DNA of 30,173 nt from positions 1 through 30,173 of the forward strand of contig USDU01000004.1 of NCBI GenBank assembly GCA_900553635.1, given 5' to 3'. The notes below the pieces were generated by a model. The model searched no databases. It saw only the letters and a program-made list of their open reading frames with translations, and had not been told where the DNA came from. A program made the position numbers and the translations under genes. The DNA comes from an uncultured Lachnospiraceae bacterium. GTDB taxonomy: Bacteria > Bacillota_A > Clostridia > Lachnospirales > Lachnospiraceae. Positions within the stretch are counted from its first letter, which is position 1. Every line of letters starts with the position of its first letter. Of this stretch, positions 7,404 through 15,584 are shown one piece after another.

Positions 7404-9643
7404 TGTGCAGCTCCTGTCCCTTCTGCTTCGCTGTCTGCCGGCGCAGTGCCGGTGGTTTCTTCGCTTCCTGTATCTGTGGTTCCGTCAGTTTCTTCCATGT
7501 CGGTGGTATCGCCGCTCTCATTGGTTTCCCCCGTCTCTTCCTCCGCCACCGGAGCCACATACATCATCGTATTGCCTTCGCTCAAGACGCGCTTTGCCTT
7601 ACCCGGAGCCAGCTGCTTTACCGACACCAGCGCGTCCTCGGTCAGCTTGACCTTCTTCACCTGCAATACATGATTGCTGATAAACTTGGTATTCTGCCAC
7701 TCGTCGTTGATGTAGATCTTGCTTGCCGTCGTAAAATTACTGCCGAATACATACACCTTATTTTCATCCGGCAGAGAAATCACACGCGTAATCTCCGGCT
7801 GATGGATGCCCATCTGCATATCAATGGTCTCGAAAGGCGTGGTGCCGTCGTCACCGTAAGCATATTTCTTGCCATACAGCAGGTCATACTGCAGAAGCTC
7901 CATATCCTGTAAGTACCATTTCGTCTTACGGCGGTTCTGGTGGTACTGCATCATGGTTCCGGTATGGATGTTTACCTTATCAAGAACCTCCGCTGCTATC
8001 TGGTAAGAGCAGAGGGTCTGATCCACCTTCTCCAGTCCCATATTGTCCACGATCACATAGCTGGTGTCGAAGAGGTAACGGTTCGTCACGTCCTCCACCG
8101 TCAGTCCCAGAGTCGGCAGATGGTCGCCGTACATAACAAGCACGTATTTCTCACCGAAATTATCCAGTGCGTCAATCAGATCCGCTACGAACTGATCCAT
8201 CTCATGAAGCTGGTTTACATAATACTCCCACTGATTGTTCTTCTCTTCGGTGGCCGCGCCGGTCACCTTGATGGCCGGATCCTCCAGCACCTTCTCTGTG
8301 GGATACTCGCCGTGTCCCTGTACGGAAATGGTGTAAATAAAGTCCTGACGGGCCGTGGATTTCAGGTTGTCCAGAATCTGATCCACCAGAATCTCGTCCT
8401 TCAGCCAGCCGTTGGCTGTGGTATTGGACACATCCATATACTCTTTGGACGTATAAGTATCAAAGCCCAGATTTTTAAACACGTCCGCGCGGCTGTAGAA
8501 GGTTGCCTTATTATTGTGAATCGCATGGGTCGCGTAGCCCAGATTCCGCAGGTCATACGCGACGCTTTCGCAGGTCGTCTTCTTCAAAATTGTCTTATAC
8601 GGATACTCACCCGGTCCGAAATACCGCAGGTTCATACCGGTGATAGACTCAAACTCCGTATTGGCCGTTCCGGCTCCCACGGACGGTACCTTGTACGCGC
8701 CGGAGGAATACTCCTGCATCAGCCGATGGAAATTCGGAATGGGATCCTCAGAAAACTCCAGCCATTCTACGGTCGTCGGATCGAAGAAGGTCTCCAGCTG
8801 CAACATCAGGATATTGGGCTTCTCTGTATCGTTATCCTCGCTCAGCGCTGTCTGCTTGTCATCCTCCACGATCTTGTCAATGGTATCCTTGGAATAATCA
8901 TAGGGCTCGCTCATACCGGTGGCCAGAAGGCTGCAGAAAAAGCAGTAGGGCAGGCCGTAATCCTGGTAAGCAAACGCAATATTTCCAAAATAAGTGGACA
9001 GCACTCGCTGCTCCAGGCAGAGCTTCGTGCTTCCCGCAAAGAGCACCGGCACGATAATCACGCCTGCGATGCTTAAAGGCCATTTTATCTTTTTCTGATA
9101 CTTCGGCGCGAATTTCCACAGAAGAAACAGCACCAGAATCGCCAGCACGACGCCGCCCACCTGGGTAATCAGCTTTATCGGCGACATATACAGACCTACC
9201 ACGTCCAGCGCGTCGGTAATCAGATGCAGATCCTGTCCGGTAAACGGCGTAACGCGGCTGCTTAGTATCGTTCCGTTCATATAGCCCAGGTATATCCAGA
9301 AGGCCGTAATCAGAAGACGCACAAAAATACGTCTCCGGAACAGATACACAAGCATAAAGGTCATGAAAATCATAAAGGTATTATAGGCAAATACCTTCGG
9401 ACTTCCTGTCATAAAATTCCATGCTTCCAGTGCGGAATGGCGGGACATGGCTTCCATAATGAAATAGATTCCTGCCGACATAACCGCATGAAGCACCAGG
9501 GAAAACCGGTTAGCGATAGCTACCGGCTTTTCCATCCGACTGCTGCACCCCTCACTCCATTTTTTCAGGACGGCCGCGCAGCGCCCGATGAATCGCTTCA
9601 CCACTGCGCCGCAGGCCTTAACCTTTTGTAAAAACTTTTTCAT
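7400..9643 (-). CDS. LTA synthase family membrane sulfatase-like protein with TIG-like C-terminal domain
   Basis: A 747-aa polytopic protein. About five membrane segments lie in residues 45-205, followed by an extracellular sulfatase/alkaline-phosphatase-fold domain (about 275-560). The putative catalytic threonine is Thr326 in GAGTANTEFE. Likely metal ligands are Glu284 (LQLETFFD), His444 (VQGHGEYP), Asp507 and His508 (YGDHLP). This matches glycerol-phosphate polymerases of the LtaS family, and phosphoethanolamine or phosphoglycerol transferases are alternatives. Unusual parts are a TIG/IPT-like beta domain at about 616-698 (VYVFGSNFTTASKIYINDEW) and an acidic Thr/Glu/Gly tail (701-747). It sits 16 bases after valS and overlaps folC. 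AGAGGAA precedes the ATG. Confidence 0.87.
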   Translation of the reverse strand: MKKFLQKVKACGAVVKRFIGRCAAVLKKWSEGCSSRMEKPVAIANRFSLVLHAVMSAGIYFIMEAMSRHSALEAWNFMTGSPKVFAYNTFMIFMTFMLVYLFRRRIFVRLLITAFWIYLGYMNGTILSSRVTPFTGQDLHLITDALDVVGLYMSPIKLITQVGGVVLAILVLFLLWKFAPKYQKKIKWPLSIAGVIIVPVLFAGSTKLCLEQRVLSTYFGNIAFAYQDYGLPYCFFCSLLATGMSEPYDYSKDTIDKIVEDDKQTALSEDNDTEKPNILMLQLETFFDPTTVEWLEFSEDPIPNFHRLMQEYSSGAYKVPSVGAGTANTEFESITGMNLRYFGPGEYPYKTILKKTTCESVAYDLRNLGYATHAIHNNKATFYSRADVFKNLGFDTYTSKEYMDVSNTTANGWLKDEILVDQILDNLKSTARQDFIYTISVQGHGEYPTEKVLEDPAIKVTGAATEEKNNQWEYYVNQLHEMDQFVADLIDALDNFGEKYVLVMYGDHLPTLGLTVEDVTNRYLFDTSYVIVDNMGLEKVDQTLCSYQIAAEVLDKVNIHTGTMMQYHQNRRKTKWYLQDMELLQYDLLYGKKYAYGDDGTTPFETIDMQMGIHQPEITRVISLPDENKVYVFGSNFTTASKIYINDEWQNTKFISNHVLQVKKVKLTEDALVSVKQLAPGKAKRVLSEGNTMMYVAPVAEEETGETNESGDTTDMEETDGTTDTGSEETTGTAPADSEAEGTGAAQ

Positions 9644-9659
9644 AAATTCCTCTCTATTC

Positions 9660-12371
9660 TTATTTCACAAGCGCTGCGAGATGTTCTTTCACCTGATTCA
9701 TCATCTGGGTGTACTTCTCCAGCTTCTCTTTCTCCTCGTCAATCTTGCTCTGGGGAGCCTTGCTGATAAACTTCTCATTGCTCAGCATACCGTTCACACG
9801 GGCCAGCTCCTTTGTCAGACGCTCCTCCTCTTTCTTCAGACGCTCAATCTCTTTTTCCAGATCTACCAGCTCCGCAAAGGGCATATAAACGGCTGCGTCC
9901 GGAATCAGCGCGGAAACCGCGTCCTCACCGATACCGCTCTTATCCTCCTGAACCGTTACCTGGCTTGCATAGCTTAAGGTACCGAAGAAGGCCTTGCTGC
10001 CCTCGAATACCTCCCGCACCTGCGGCTTCTCGGATACTACGATCACGTGAGCCTTCTTGCTGGGCGGTACGTTCATGGAAGAACGCACGTTACGGATAGA
10101 ACGGACAGCCTCTTTGATAAGCTCCACTTCCGCCTCTTCCTTCTGGAAGCTCCACTCAGCCTTGAACTCCGGCCATGCGGAAATCATGATGGATTCCTCG
10201 CCGGTCAGATTCCGGTAAATCTCCTCGGTGATGAACGGCATATAGGGATGCAAAAGCTTCAGGGCATTGGTCAGAACAGTCTTCAGGGTCCACAGGGCTG
10301 CCGCCTTGGTCTGATCCTCTTCATTATAGAGACGCGGCTTCACCATCTCGATGTACCAGTCGCAGAACTCCTCCCAGATGAAGTCGTAGAGCTTCTGGAC
10401 CGCGATACCCAGCTCAAACTTGTCCATGTTCGCAGTCACATCCTGTGCCAGGGTGTTGACCTTGGACAGAATCCACTTGTCCGCACCGGTGAGCTGTGTG
10501 AGATCCATTTCTTTTACGCAAGCTCCAGACCTGCGGTCCGTCGCTGACTGCTCCGTTGAAAATGAATACTCGCTCTGCTCGTGCTCATTTTCCTTCAGAG
10601 CAGTCACATTCATCATAATGAAACGGGAAGCATTCCAGATCTTGTTTGCAAAGTTACGGCTGGCCTCCACACGCTCCATATAGAAACGCATGTCGTTGCC
10701 GGGCGCGTTGCCGGTAACCAGGGTGAAACGCAGGGCGTCTGCGCCATACTGATCGATGATCTCCAGCGGGTCGATACCATTTCCCAGAGACTTACTCATC
10801 TTCCGTCCCAGGGAATCCCGCACCAATCCGTGAATCAGTACATGATGGAACGGACACTTTCCGGTCTGCTCATAGCCTGAGAATACCATACGGATTACCC
10901 AGAAGAAGATGATATCGTATCCGGTTACCAGTACATCGGTGGGGTAGAAGTAATCCAGATCCTCGGTGTTCTCCGGCCAGCCCAGGGTAGAGAAAGGCCA
11001 CAGCGCAGAGGAGAACCAGGTATCCAGGGTATCCGGATCCTGTGTGAAATGGGTTCCGCCGCACTTGGGGCAGATAGACGGCATCTCGCGGTCTACCACA
11101 ATCTCACCGCAGTCGTCGCAGTAGTAAGCCGGAATCCGGTGTCCCCACCAGAGCTGACGGGAAATACACCAGTCGCGGATATTCTCCAGCCAGTGCAGAT
11201 ACGTCTTGTCGAAGCGCTCCGGCACAAAGGTCAGATCTCCGTTTTTAACAGCCTCGATAGCCGGCTTTGCCATCTCCTCCATCTTTACGAACCACTGCTG
11301 CTTGATCATGGGCTCAACGGTGGTGCCACAGCGGTCGTGGGTTCCTACATTATGGACATGGTCTACCACCTTCACCAGCAGACCCTGCTCCTTCAGTTCC
11401 TCTACCATGACCTTGCGGGCCTCGTAGCGATCCATGCCTGCGTACTTGCCGCCGTTCTCATTGATGGTTGCGTCGTCGTTCAGAATATTAATCTCCGGCA
11501 GGTTATGACGCTTTCCTACCTCGAAATCGTTGGGGTCATGTGCCGGGGTAATCTTTACTACGCCGGTACCAAACTCCTTATCTACATAAGCGTCTGCGAT
11601 AACCGGAATCTCACGACCTACCAGAGGCAGGATCACGGTCTTACCTACGATATCTTTATACCGCTCGTCATCCGGGTTTACTGCCAGGGCGCTGTCGCCA
11701 AGCAGGGTTTCCGGTCTGGTGGTAGCGATCTCTACAAACTTGTCACTGCCCTTAATCGGATAATTGATATGCCAGAAATGGCCTGCCTGCTCCTCGTGCT
11801 CTACCTCTGCGTCAGAGATAGAGGTCTTGCAAACCGGACACCAGTTGATGATACGGGATCCCTTATAGATATAGCCCTTCTTATGCAGGCGCAGGAATAC
11901 CTCCTGTACGGCCTTGGAGCAGCCCTCGTCCATGGTGAAGCGCTCTCTGTCCCAGTCGCAGGAGGAGCCAATCTTCTTCAGCTGATCTACGATGGTGCGG
12001 CCATACTCTTCCCGCCACTCCCAGGTTCTCTTTAAGAAGCCCTCGCGGCCCAGCTCATTTTTATCAATGCCCTCAGATTTCAACTGGTTGATGACCTTGA
12101 CCTCTGTGGAAATGGACGCATGGTCGGTTCCCGGAATCCACAGAGCATTGTAGCCCTGCATTCTCTTGTAACGGATCAGGATATCCTGCAGCGTATTGTC
12201 CAATGCGTGTCCCATGTGCAGCTTTCCTGTGATATTGGGAGGCGGCATGACAATCGTGAACGGTTTTTTACTCCGATCCACCTCTGCATGGAAATACTTT
12301 TTCTCCAGCCACTCTCCGTAAATACGATCCTCCATTGCTTTGGGATCGTAGGTCTTTGCCAACTCTTTCAT
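9660..12371 (-). CDS. valS: valyl-tRNA synthetase
   Basis: A 903-aa class I synthetase that charges tRNA-Val. The HIGH motif is HMGH in [16 protein letters not shown] (about residues 43-58), the KMSKS motif is KMSKSLGNG, the zinc-binding cysteines are in CDDCGEIV and CPKCGG, and a C-terminal coiled coil ends in [26 protein letters not shown] precedes the ATG. It is about 25-30 residues longer than expected because of an in-frame insert at about residues 589-620, encoded by a palindromic element, between the catalytic core and the anticodon-binding domain. It is the first gene of the T-box operon, with the LTA-synthase-like gene 16 bases downstream. Confidence 0.97.
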   Translation of the reverse strand: MKELAKTYDPKAMEDRIYGEWLEKKYFHAEVDRSKKPFTIVMPPPNITGKLHMGHALDNTLQDILIRYKRMQGYNALWIPGTDHASISTEVKVINQLKSEGIDKNELGREGFLKRTWEWREEYGRTIVDQLKKIGSSCDWDRERFTMDEGCSKAVQEVFLRLHKKGYIYKGSRIINWCPVCKTSISDAEVEHEEQAGHFWHINYPIKGSDKFVEIATTRPETLLGDSALAVNPDDERYKDIVGKTVILPLVGREIPVIADAYVDKEFGTGVVKITPAHDPNDFEVGKRHNLPEINILNDDATINENGGKYAGMDRYEARKVMVEELKEQGLLVKVVDHVHNVGTHDRCGTTVEPMIKQQWFVKMEEMAKPAIEAVKNGDLTFVPERFDKTYLHWLENIRDWCISRQLWWGHRIPAYYCDDCGEIVVDREMPSICPKCGGTHFTQDPDTLDTWFSSALWPFSTLGWPENTEDLDYFYPTDVLVTGYDIIFFWVIRMVFSGYEQTGKCPFHHVLIHGLVRDSLGRKMSKSLGNGIDPLEIIDQYGADALRFTLVTGNAPGNDMRFYMERVEASRNFANKIWNASRFIMMNVTALKENEHEQSEYSFSTEQSATDRRSGACVKEMDLTQLTGADKWILSKVNTLAQDVTANMDKFELGIAVQKLYDFIWEEFCDWYIEMVKPRLYNEEDQTKAAALWTLKTVLTNALKLLHPYMPFITEEIYRNLTGEESIMISAWPEFKAEWSFQKEEAEVELIKEAVRSIRNVRSSMNVPPSKKAHVIVVSEKPQVREVFEGSKAFFGTLSYASQVTVQEDKSGIGEDAVSALIPDAAVYMPFAELVDLEKEIERLKKEEERLTKELARVNGMLSNEKFISKAPQSKIDEEKEKLEKYTQMMNQVKEHLAALVK
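10512..10607 (-). repeat. palindromic element inserted in frame within valS
   Basis: The arms are GACTGCTC plus GAAAATGA (10546-10565) and TCATTTTC plus GAGCAGTC (10585-10605), 8 + 8 bp of perfect complementarity flanking a short bulge. A second small hairpin, GACC-TGC-GGTC, lies at 10528-10538. The region encodes a polar stretch ([20 protein letters not shown]) at a point where valyl-tRNA synthetases normally go straight from FIMMN to a short linker and LTxADKWIL. The structure is seen. That it is a mobile, multi-copy palindromic element is inference; no second copy is in this window. Confidence 0.65.
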
Positions 12372-12413
12372 TCTGTTCCTCCTTCATTTTTCTTTCGCTT
12401 CTTGAACCAGTCG

Positions 12414-12452
12414 AAAAAAATAAGCGCCCTCTCTTATCCTGAAAGGGCGCTT
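12414..12452 (-). terminator. T-box regulated terminator before valS
   Basis: AAGCGCCCT and AGGGCGCTT make a 9-bp GC-rich stem with a 13-base loop, followed by TATTTTTTT on the minus strand. The T-box sequence immediately upstream competes for the 5' arm, so this is the OFF state of the riboswitch. Confidence 0.9.
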
Positions 12453-12692
12453 GTGCGCGGTACCACCTTACTTTATGAAGCGACACTGCCGCTTCATATC
12501 TCTCACCCTTTAACGCTGGTCGGGCGTGAATGGTTAATAAGACCTCCGTTCACCATTCCGGCTCCAAAGCTACCTTCCGCAGGCGACCCTTCCACGACAG
12601 CCTCTCAGCCCATGAGCTGTCCTCTCTTTTGACGTGCGTCCCGCGTACTCCTCTTTTTCTCCGCCTTTATGTTATTCTATCCAGTCTAACTG
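12414..12692 (-). ncRNA. T-box riboswitch leader of valS
   Basis: The T-box core AAGGTGGTACCGCG lies at 12456-12470, read on the minus strand. Upstream are a Stem I region with the distal hairpin GACAGC...GCTGTC, a Stem II-like pair AATGGT/ACCATT, and a perfect Stem III ATGAAGCG/CGCTTCAT (12475-12497). Downstream is the terminator AAGCGCCCT/AGGGCGCTT (12422-12452) with a T7 tail. Uncharged tRNA-Val would pair with the T-box bulge and favour the antiterminator. The specifier codon should be a valine codon. Candidates GTC and GTA occur on the 3' side of Stem I, but I cannot place the loop with confidence. Confidence 0.93.
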
Positions 12693-12698
12693 TAGGTA

Positions 12699-12727
12699 AA
12701 TATAGCAGTCTTTCCGCGGATTGTCAA
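12699..12727 (-). promoter_or_regulatory. sigma-A promoter of the valS operon
   Basis: TTGACA (12727-12722), a 17-base spacer and TATATT (12704-12699), almost a perfect consensus. It sits 10 bases after the stop of the phosphatase gene and gives a leader of about 320 bases before valS. Confidence 0.85.
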
Positions 12728-12737
12728 GGTTTCCGCA

Positions 12738-14255
12738 CTATTCTTTGCGGATTGTGTACTCGTCGCAGACGGTCCAGTTGTCTACGGTATAGGCGCGCAG
12801 ATGCAGCTCCGTATCTGTCACATCAAAGCGGATGGCCGTAGGCTCCTGCGCCTGACTCTGGAATACCAGATTTTCGTTGGGTGTCGCTGCCTGATACAGG
12901 CTTCCGCTGGACGTTCCGCAGACCACAAACATGGTTCCTTCCGGGTTGACCGCCACCCCGCCTGTGGAATAATCATAATTGTCGTATCTCTCACAGCGCC
13001 GGTTTGTGAAAGCAGAACGGGAATAGATGGAATCGTGACCGGTAATCACCAGGTCAATATCATTATCCTCGCAGATATAACCCAGGGAATACCGAAGCTG
13101 AGAATCCATGCGTTCCTGATATTTCGCCACACTGCTGTAGGCCGGATAATGCTGGATGATAACACGCCACCGGGTATCCGGGTGCTCGGCGATAACCTTG
13201 GGAACATATTCCTCGTGAATGTCCACCGGCTGGTTGGTCGTACTGTTCAGCACGATAAATAATACATTTCCCCGGATGAAATAATAATCTCCATCCTTAT
13301 CATATTCACTCATACCGTACTTCTCGGAGCGGTTCGGCACATTGAAATGTTCGTAAAAATACGGTCCGCCGCCGTAGCCCAATTCCTCGGAAATCTGTTT
13401 GTTGGCCACGTCATGATTGCCGGTCACCGGTACCAGCGGAATCCTGTAGAGTCCCAGATGATCCAGAAAACCGCTGTATTCCTCAGGATTGCCAAACTGG
13501 GCTACCTGATCGCCCGTATGCACCAGGAACTGCGCTTCCGGCACATATCTGGTAAGCCGGGTCACCACCTTGTCCCAGTCCTCGATGCTGACCTCTTCCT
13601 CCTGATACTGATCCTGACCAATCTGCGCGTCGGAAGTCACCAGGAAAGTAAACCCTTCCTTTGTATCGCCTTCCGGCACGGTGTACCGGTATTCCGGAGA
13701 CCAGCCGCCCGCGTCATTTCCTACTTTATATGCATAAGTCATGCCCGGCTGAAGTCCGGTCACAGTTGCTTTGTTTACATAATATCCCGGCATAGTCCGG
13801 GACGAGCTGCAATCAGCCGTCACCATCTGCAAATCACCATTCTGCACCGTGTACCAGCTGACCTGTCCGGCACTGCTGCTGGGCGACATCCAGTTCAGAC
13901 GAATCTCCCCGTCCGTTCCGCCCACTTCCAGGCTAAGATATTTAATTGGTGTGGCAGATAACAATGGTTCACTCTCATAATCTGTCACAAAAGTACTTTT
14001 CTCCTGCTCCTGACGCGCAGCCTCATCGGCTGCGGACGGATCTGCCGTCGGCTCCGCCTCTGTTGGCGTCTCCGTCACCTCTGTCACCGGTTCCTCTGGC
14101 GCATCGTCAGCTTCGCCAGGCGTCTCTATCTTAATTTCCGCATCTGCAGACGCGTCCGCTTTCTTCTGCTTCAGTGTCCAGGCTACCGCGATCACCAATA
14201 CCAGCAAAATGCCCGCCGTAATCACCGTCCGGATTCCTCCGTTATTCTTTTTCAT
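12738..14255 (-). CDS. membrane-anchored purple-acid-phosphatase-like metallophosphoesterase
   Basis: A 505-aa protein. It has an N-terminal membrane anchor (about residues 8-27), a Pro/Glu/Thr-rich linker (35-90), a fibronectin-III-like purple acid phosphatase N-domain (about 103-195, GLQPGMTYAYKVG) and a calcineurin-type phosphoesterase domain (about 203-450). Metal-site motifs are Asp209 (TSDAQIG), Asp249 (HTGDQ), Asn280-His281 (GNHD), His369 (QHYP) and His407 (GHDSIYSR). The usual GHxH is GHDS, so the last histidine is replaced by Ser409. GAGGAGA precedes the ATG. It stands alone; a weak TATAAT is at 14333-14338. It is probably extracellular, hydrolysing a phosphoester, with the substrate unknown. 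Activity is uncertain given the missing ligand. Confidence 0.88.
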   Translation of the reverse strand: MKKNNGGIRTVITAGILLVLVIAVAWTLKQKKADASADAEIKIETPGEADDAPEEPVTEVTETPTEAEPTADPSAADEAARQEQEKSTFVTDYESEPLLSATPIKYLSLEVGGTDGEIRLNWMSPSSSAGQVSWYTVQNGDLQMVTADCSSSRTMPGYYVNKATVTGLQPGMTYAYKVGNDAGGWSPEYRYTVPEGDTKEGFTFLVTSDAQIGQDQYQEEEVSIEDWDKVVTRLTRYVPEAQFLVHTGDQVAQFGNPEEYSGFLDHLGLYRIPLVPVTGNHDVANKQISEELGYGGGPYFYEHFNVPNRSEKYGMSEYDKDGDYYFIRGNVLFIVLNSTTNQPVDIHEEYVPKVIAEHPDTRWRVIIQHYPAYSSVAKYQERMDSQLRYSLGYICEDNDIDLVITGHDSIYSRSAFTNRRCERYDNYDYSTGGVAVNPEGTMFVVCGTSSGSLYQAATPNENLVFQSQAQEPTAIRFDVTDTELHLRAYTVDNWTVCDEYTIRKE

Positions 14256-14396
14256 AAAATCTCTCCTCTTTCGCTGCTGCTTCCTGTCATTTCCCCCTCC
14301 ACAGCGGATGGGATACTAAATCATACTCTAGCATTATATTCCAGTGAGTTCAAGAAGATACCGGGTTTTTTAAGAATCTTTTGAATTTCTTAAGAA

Positions 14397-14427
14397 AAAG
14401 GCAGGGCCCTATCGGGGCTCTGCCTTT
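14397..14427 (-). terminator. terminator overlapping the stop codon of the 136-aa gene
   Basis: AAAGGCAGAGCCCC and GGGCCCTGCCTTT pair around a short loop that contains the TAG stop (14411-14409), and TTTTTCTT follows on the minus strand. The stem begins inside the last codons of the gene. Confidence 0.85.
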
Positions 14428-14819
14428 CCCGCAAAATGCGGATAGCTGTTCTTATCGTCGTAATAGTACCAGGTTCTTCCGCAAATCTCCGCCGGATGCT
14501 GTGTATCTCCCTCCGGAATCGGCGCTTCCGCATTGCAGATCTCCTGATCGTGCATAAACAGTACGTGGTGTACCGGTTCGTCGAACTGGATAAACCACTC
14601 CTCCCAGGGATAGTCCTTCTCCCGAAGCTCCTTCGGCGGAACTGCGTGAATCACATACTCCCGGATTCCTTCTACCGTACAGGGAATCTTCTGCCAGGAA
14701 TAGGACGCGTACAGCCGGTCCGTCTCCTCCTTCAGGCCACCGAAGATCTCCTCACAGTTGTATCCGAGGGCTTCCAGCTCCTTCTTGATACCCTCCTGCT
14801 CCAGTTTTTCCAAAAGCAT
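14409..14819 (-). CDS. hypothetical 136-aa soluble protein
   Basis: I do not recognise this family. The protein is acidic and soluble, with no signal peptide or membrane segment. The N-terminal 40 residues look helical (EKLEQEGIKKELEALGY). The rest is rich in aromatic and histidine residues (YPWEEWFIQFDEPVHHVLF, RTWYYYDDKNSYPHF), suggesting a compact beta fold. AGGAGG lies about 9 bases before the ATG. It has its own promoter (14879-14907) and a terminator that overlaps its stop, so it is a single-gene unit between the phosphatase and the TetR gene. Codon use looks like its neighbours. Confidence 0.75.
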   Translation of the reverse strand: MLLEKLEQEGIKKELEALGYNCEEIFGGLKEETDRLYASYSWQKIPCTVEGIREYVIHAVPPKELREKDYPWEEWFIQFDEPVHHVLFMHDQEICNAEAPIPEGDTQHPAEICGRTWYYYDDKNSYPHFAGKAEPR

Positions 14820-14878
14820 ACCTCATACCTCCTGCTGCATCTGCGATGCTAAAATTTTATTGTAAAACCACTGGTTCT

Positions 14879-14907
14879 ATTATAGCAAAACGGTCCGTGA
14901 CAGTAAA
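14879..14907 (-). promoter_or_regulatory. promoter of the 136-aa hypothetical gene
   Basis: TTTACT (14907-14902), a 17-base spacer and a perfect TATAAT (14884-14879). The -35 lies in the loop of the hairpin that ends the TetR gene, and the -10 abuts its T-run, so terminator and promoter share DNA. Confidence 0.65.
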
Positions 14908-14921
14908 GCACAGACCGTTTT
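14885..14921 (-). terminator. terminator of the RND-TetR operon
   Basis: AAAACGGTCTGTG (14921-14909) pairs with CACGGACCGTTTT (14899-14887) with one mismatch and a 9-base loop. The T-run is short on this strand (TTTTG) and longer on the plus strand (TTTTCTTTCTTC), so it may act in both directions. Confidence 0.7.
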
Positions 14922-14942
14922 CTTTCTTCTATTATTTTGCCC

Positions 14943-15584
14943 TTATTTCACCGCCTGCAGGAAGCCCTCGCACAGATAACTTCCCATCTCCTCCGGGCAG
15001 AAATCCCCGGTCCGGTTTTCCTCTCCCAGATACATCACCAGAGAGGTCAGGCTGCCAAGCAGCATATACACCGCCGCCTGCTTCGGGAGCCCCTTCCGGA
15101 TATAGCATTCCCGCATGCCGCAGTCACACAGCTTTCCCAGAATCATCATGGGCCCCATATCGCCGCACTGCTTGCTTTCCGCAAGCATGCTCTGCAGCTT
15201 CTTCATAATATCGTCCTTAGCCGCTCCCGGATGGGCCGACAGGAACAGAAACCTGGCAAATGCCCGCTGCTCCTGCACACACTCTGCCACCCAGTGAAAG
15301 CAATAGCAGATCTTTTCTTCAAAGCCCGGAATATTTTCCAGTCTTTCCCAGTTCTCCTCACCCTGGGTCCGGGCGTCGTAGATAATGGCTCCCGCAATGA
15401 TTTCTTCTTTACAGCTGAAATAATCGTAGGCCGTTCCCTTACCGATACCGGCACGCTTCGTAATATCCGCCACGGTCAGGGCATTGACGTCCGCATTTTC
15501 ATTCAGAAGCTCCAGGACTGCATCGTAGAGGGCCTTTACCTTGGGCTTCAGCTCAGGCATTGACTTCGTTTTCTGCAGTTCCAT
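14943..15584 (-). CDS. TetR family transcriptional repressor, probable regulator of the RND pump
   Basis: A 213-aa protein with a TetR-type helix-turn-helix at about residues 35-65 (LTVADITKRAGIGKGTAYDYFSCKEEI) and a helical ligand-binding domain containing several cysteines. The start at 15584 is backed by TGGAGG 9 bases upstream; it overlaps the 3' end of the pump gene by 32 bases. A later ATG (15560) would shorten the overlap but has no better ribosome-binding site. It is co-transcribed as the last gene of the efflux cassette. The palindrome at 20176-20191, just after the cassette promoter, is its most likely operator, giving autorepression relieved by a pump substrate. The inducer is unknown. 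Confidence 0.9.
   Translation of the reverse strand: MELQKTKSMPELKPKVKALYDAVLELLNENADVNALTVADITKRAGIGKGTAYDYFSCKEEIIAGAIIYDARTQGEENWERLENIPGFEEKICYCFHWVAECVQEQRAFARFLFLSAHPGAAKDDIMKKLQSMLAESKQCGDMGPMMILGKLCDCGMRECYIRKGLPKQAAVYMLLGSLTSLVMYLGEENRTGDFCPEEMGSYLCEGFLQAVK

Noticed and set aside
7940..9076. Long plus-strand open frame opposite the LTA-synthase-like gene
   Set aside because: It is antisense to a gene with clear catalytic motifs, is His/Leu/Arg/Ile-rich in the manner of shadow frames, and lacks a ribosome-binding site.
11049..12035. Long plus-strand open frame opposite valS
   Set aside because: It is antisense to a conserved essential gene and has no initiation signal.
12120..12632. 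Small frames on both strands in the region between valS and the phosphatase gene
   Set aside because: This DNA is explained by the T-box leader; the frames have no ribosome-binding sites.
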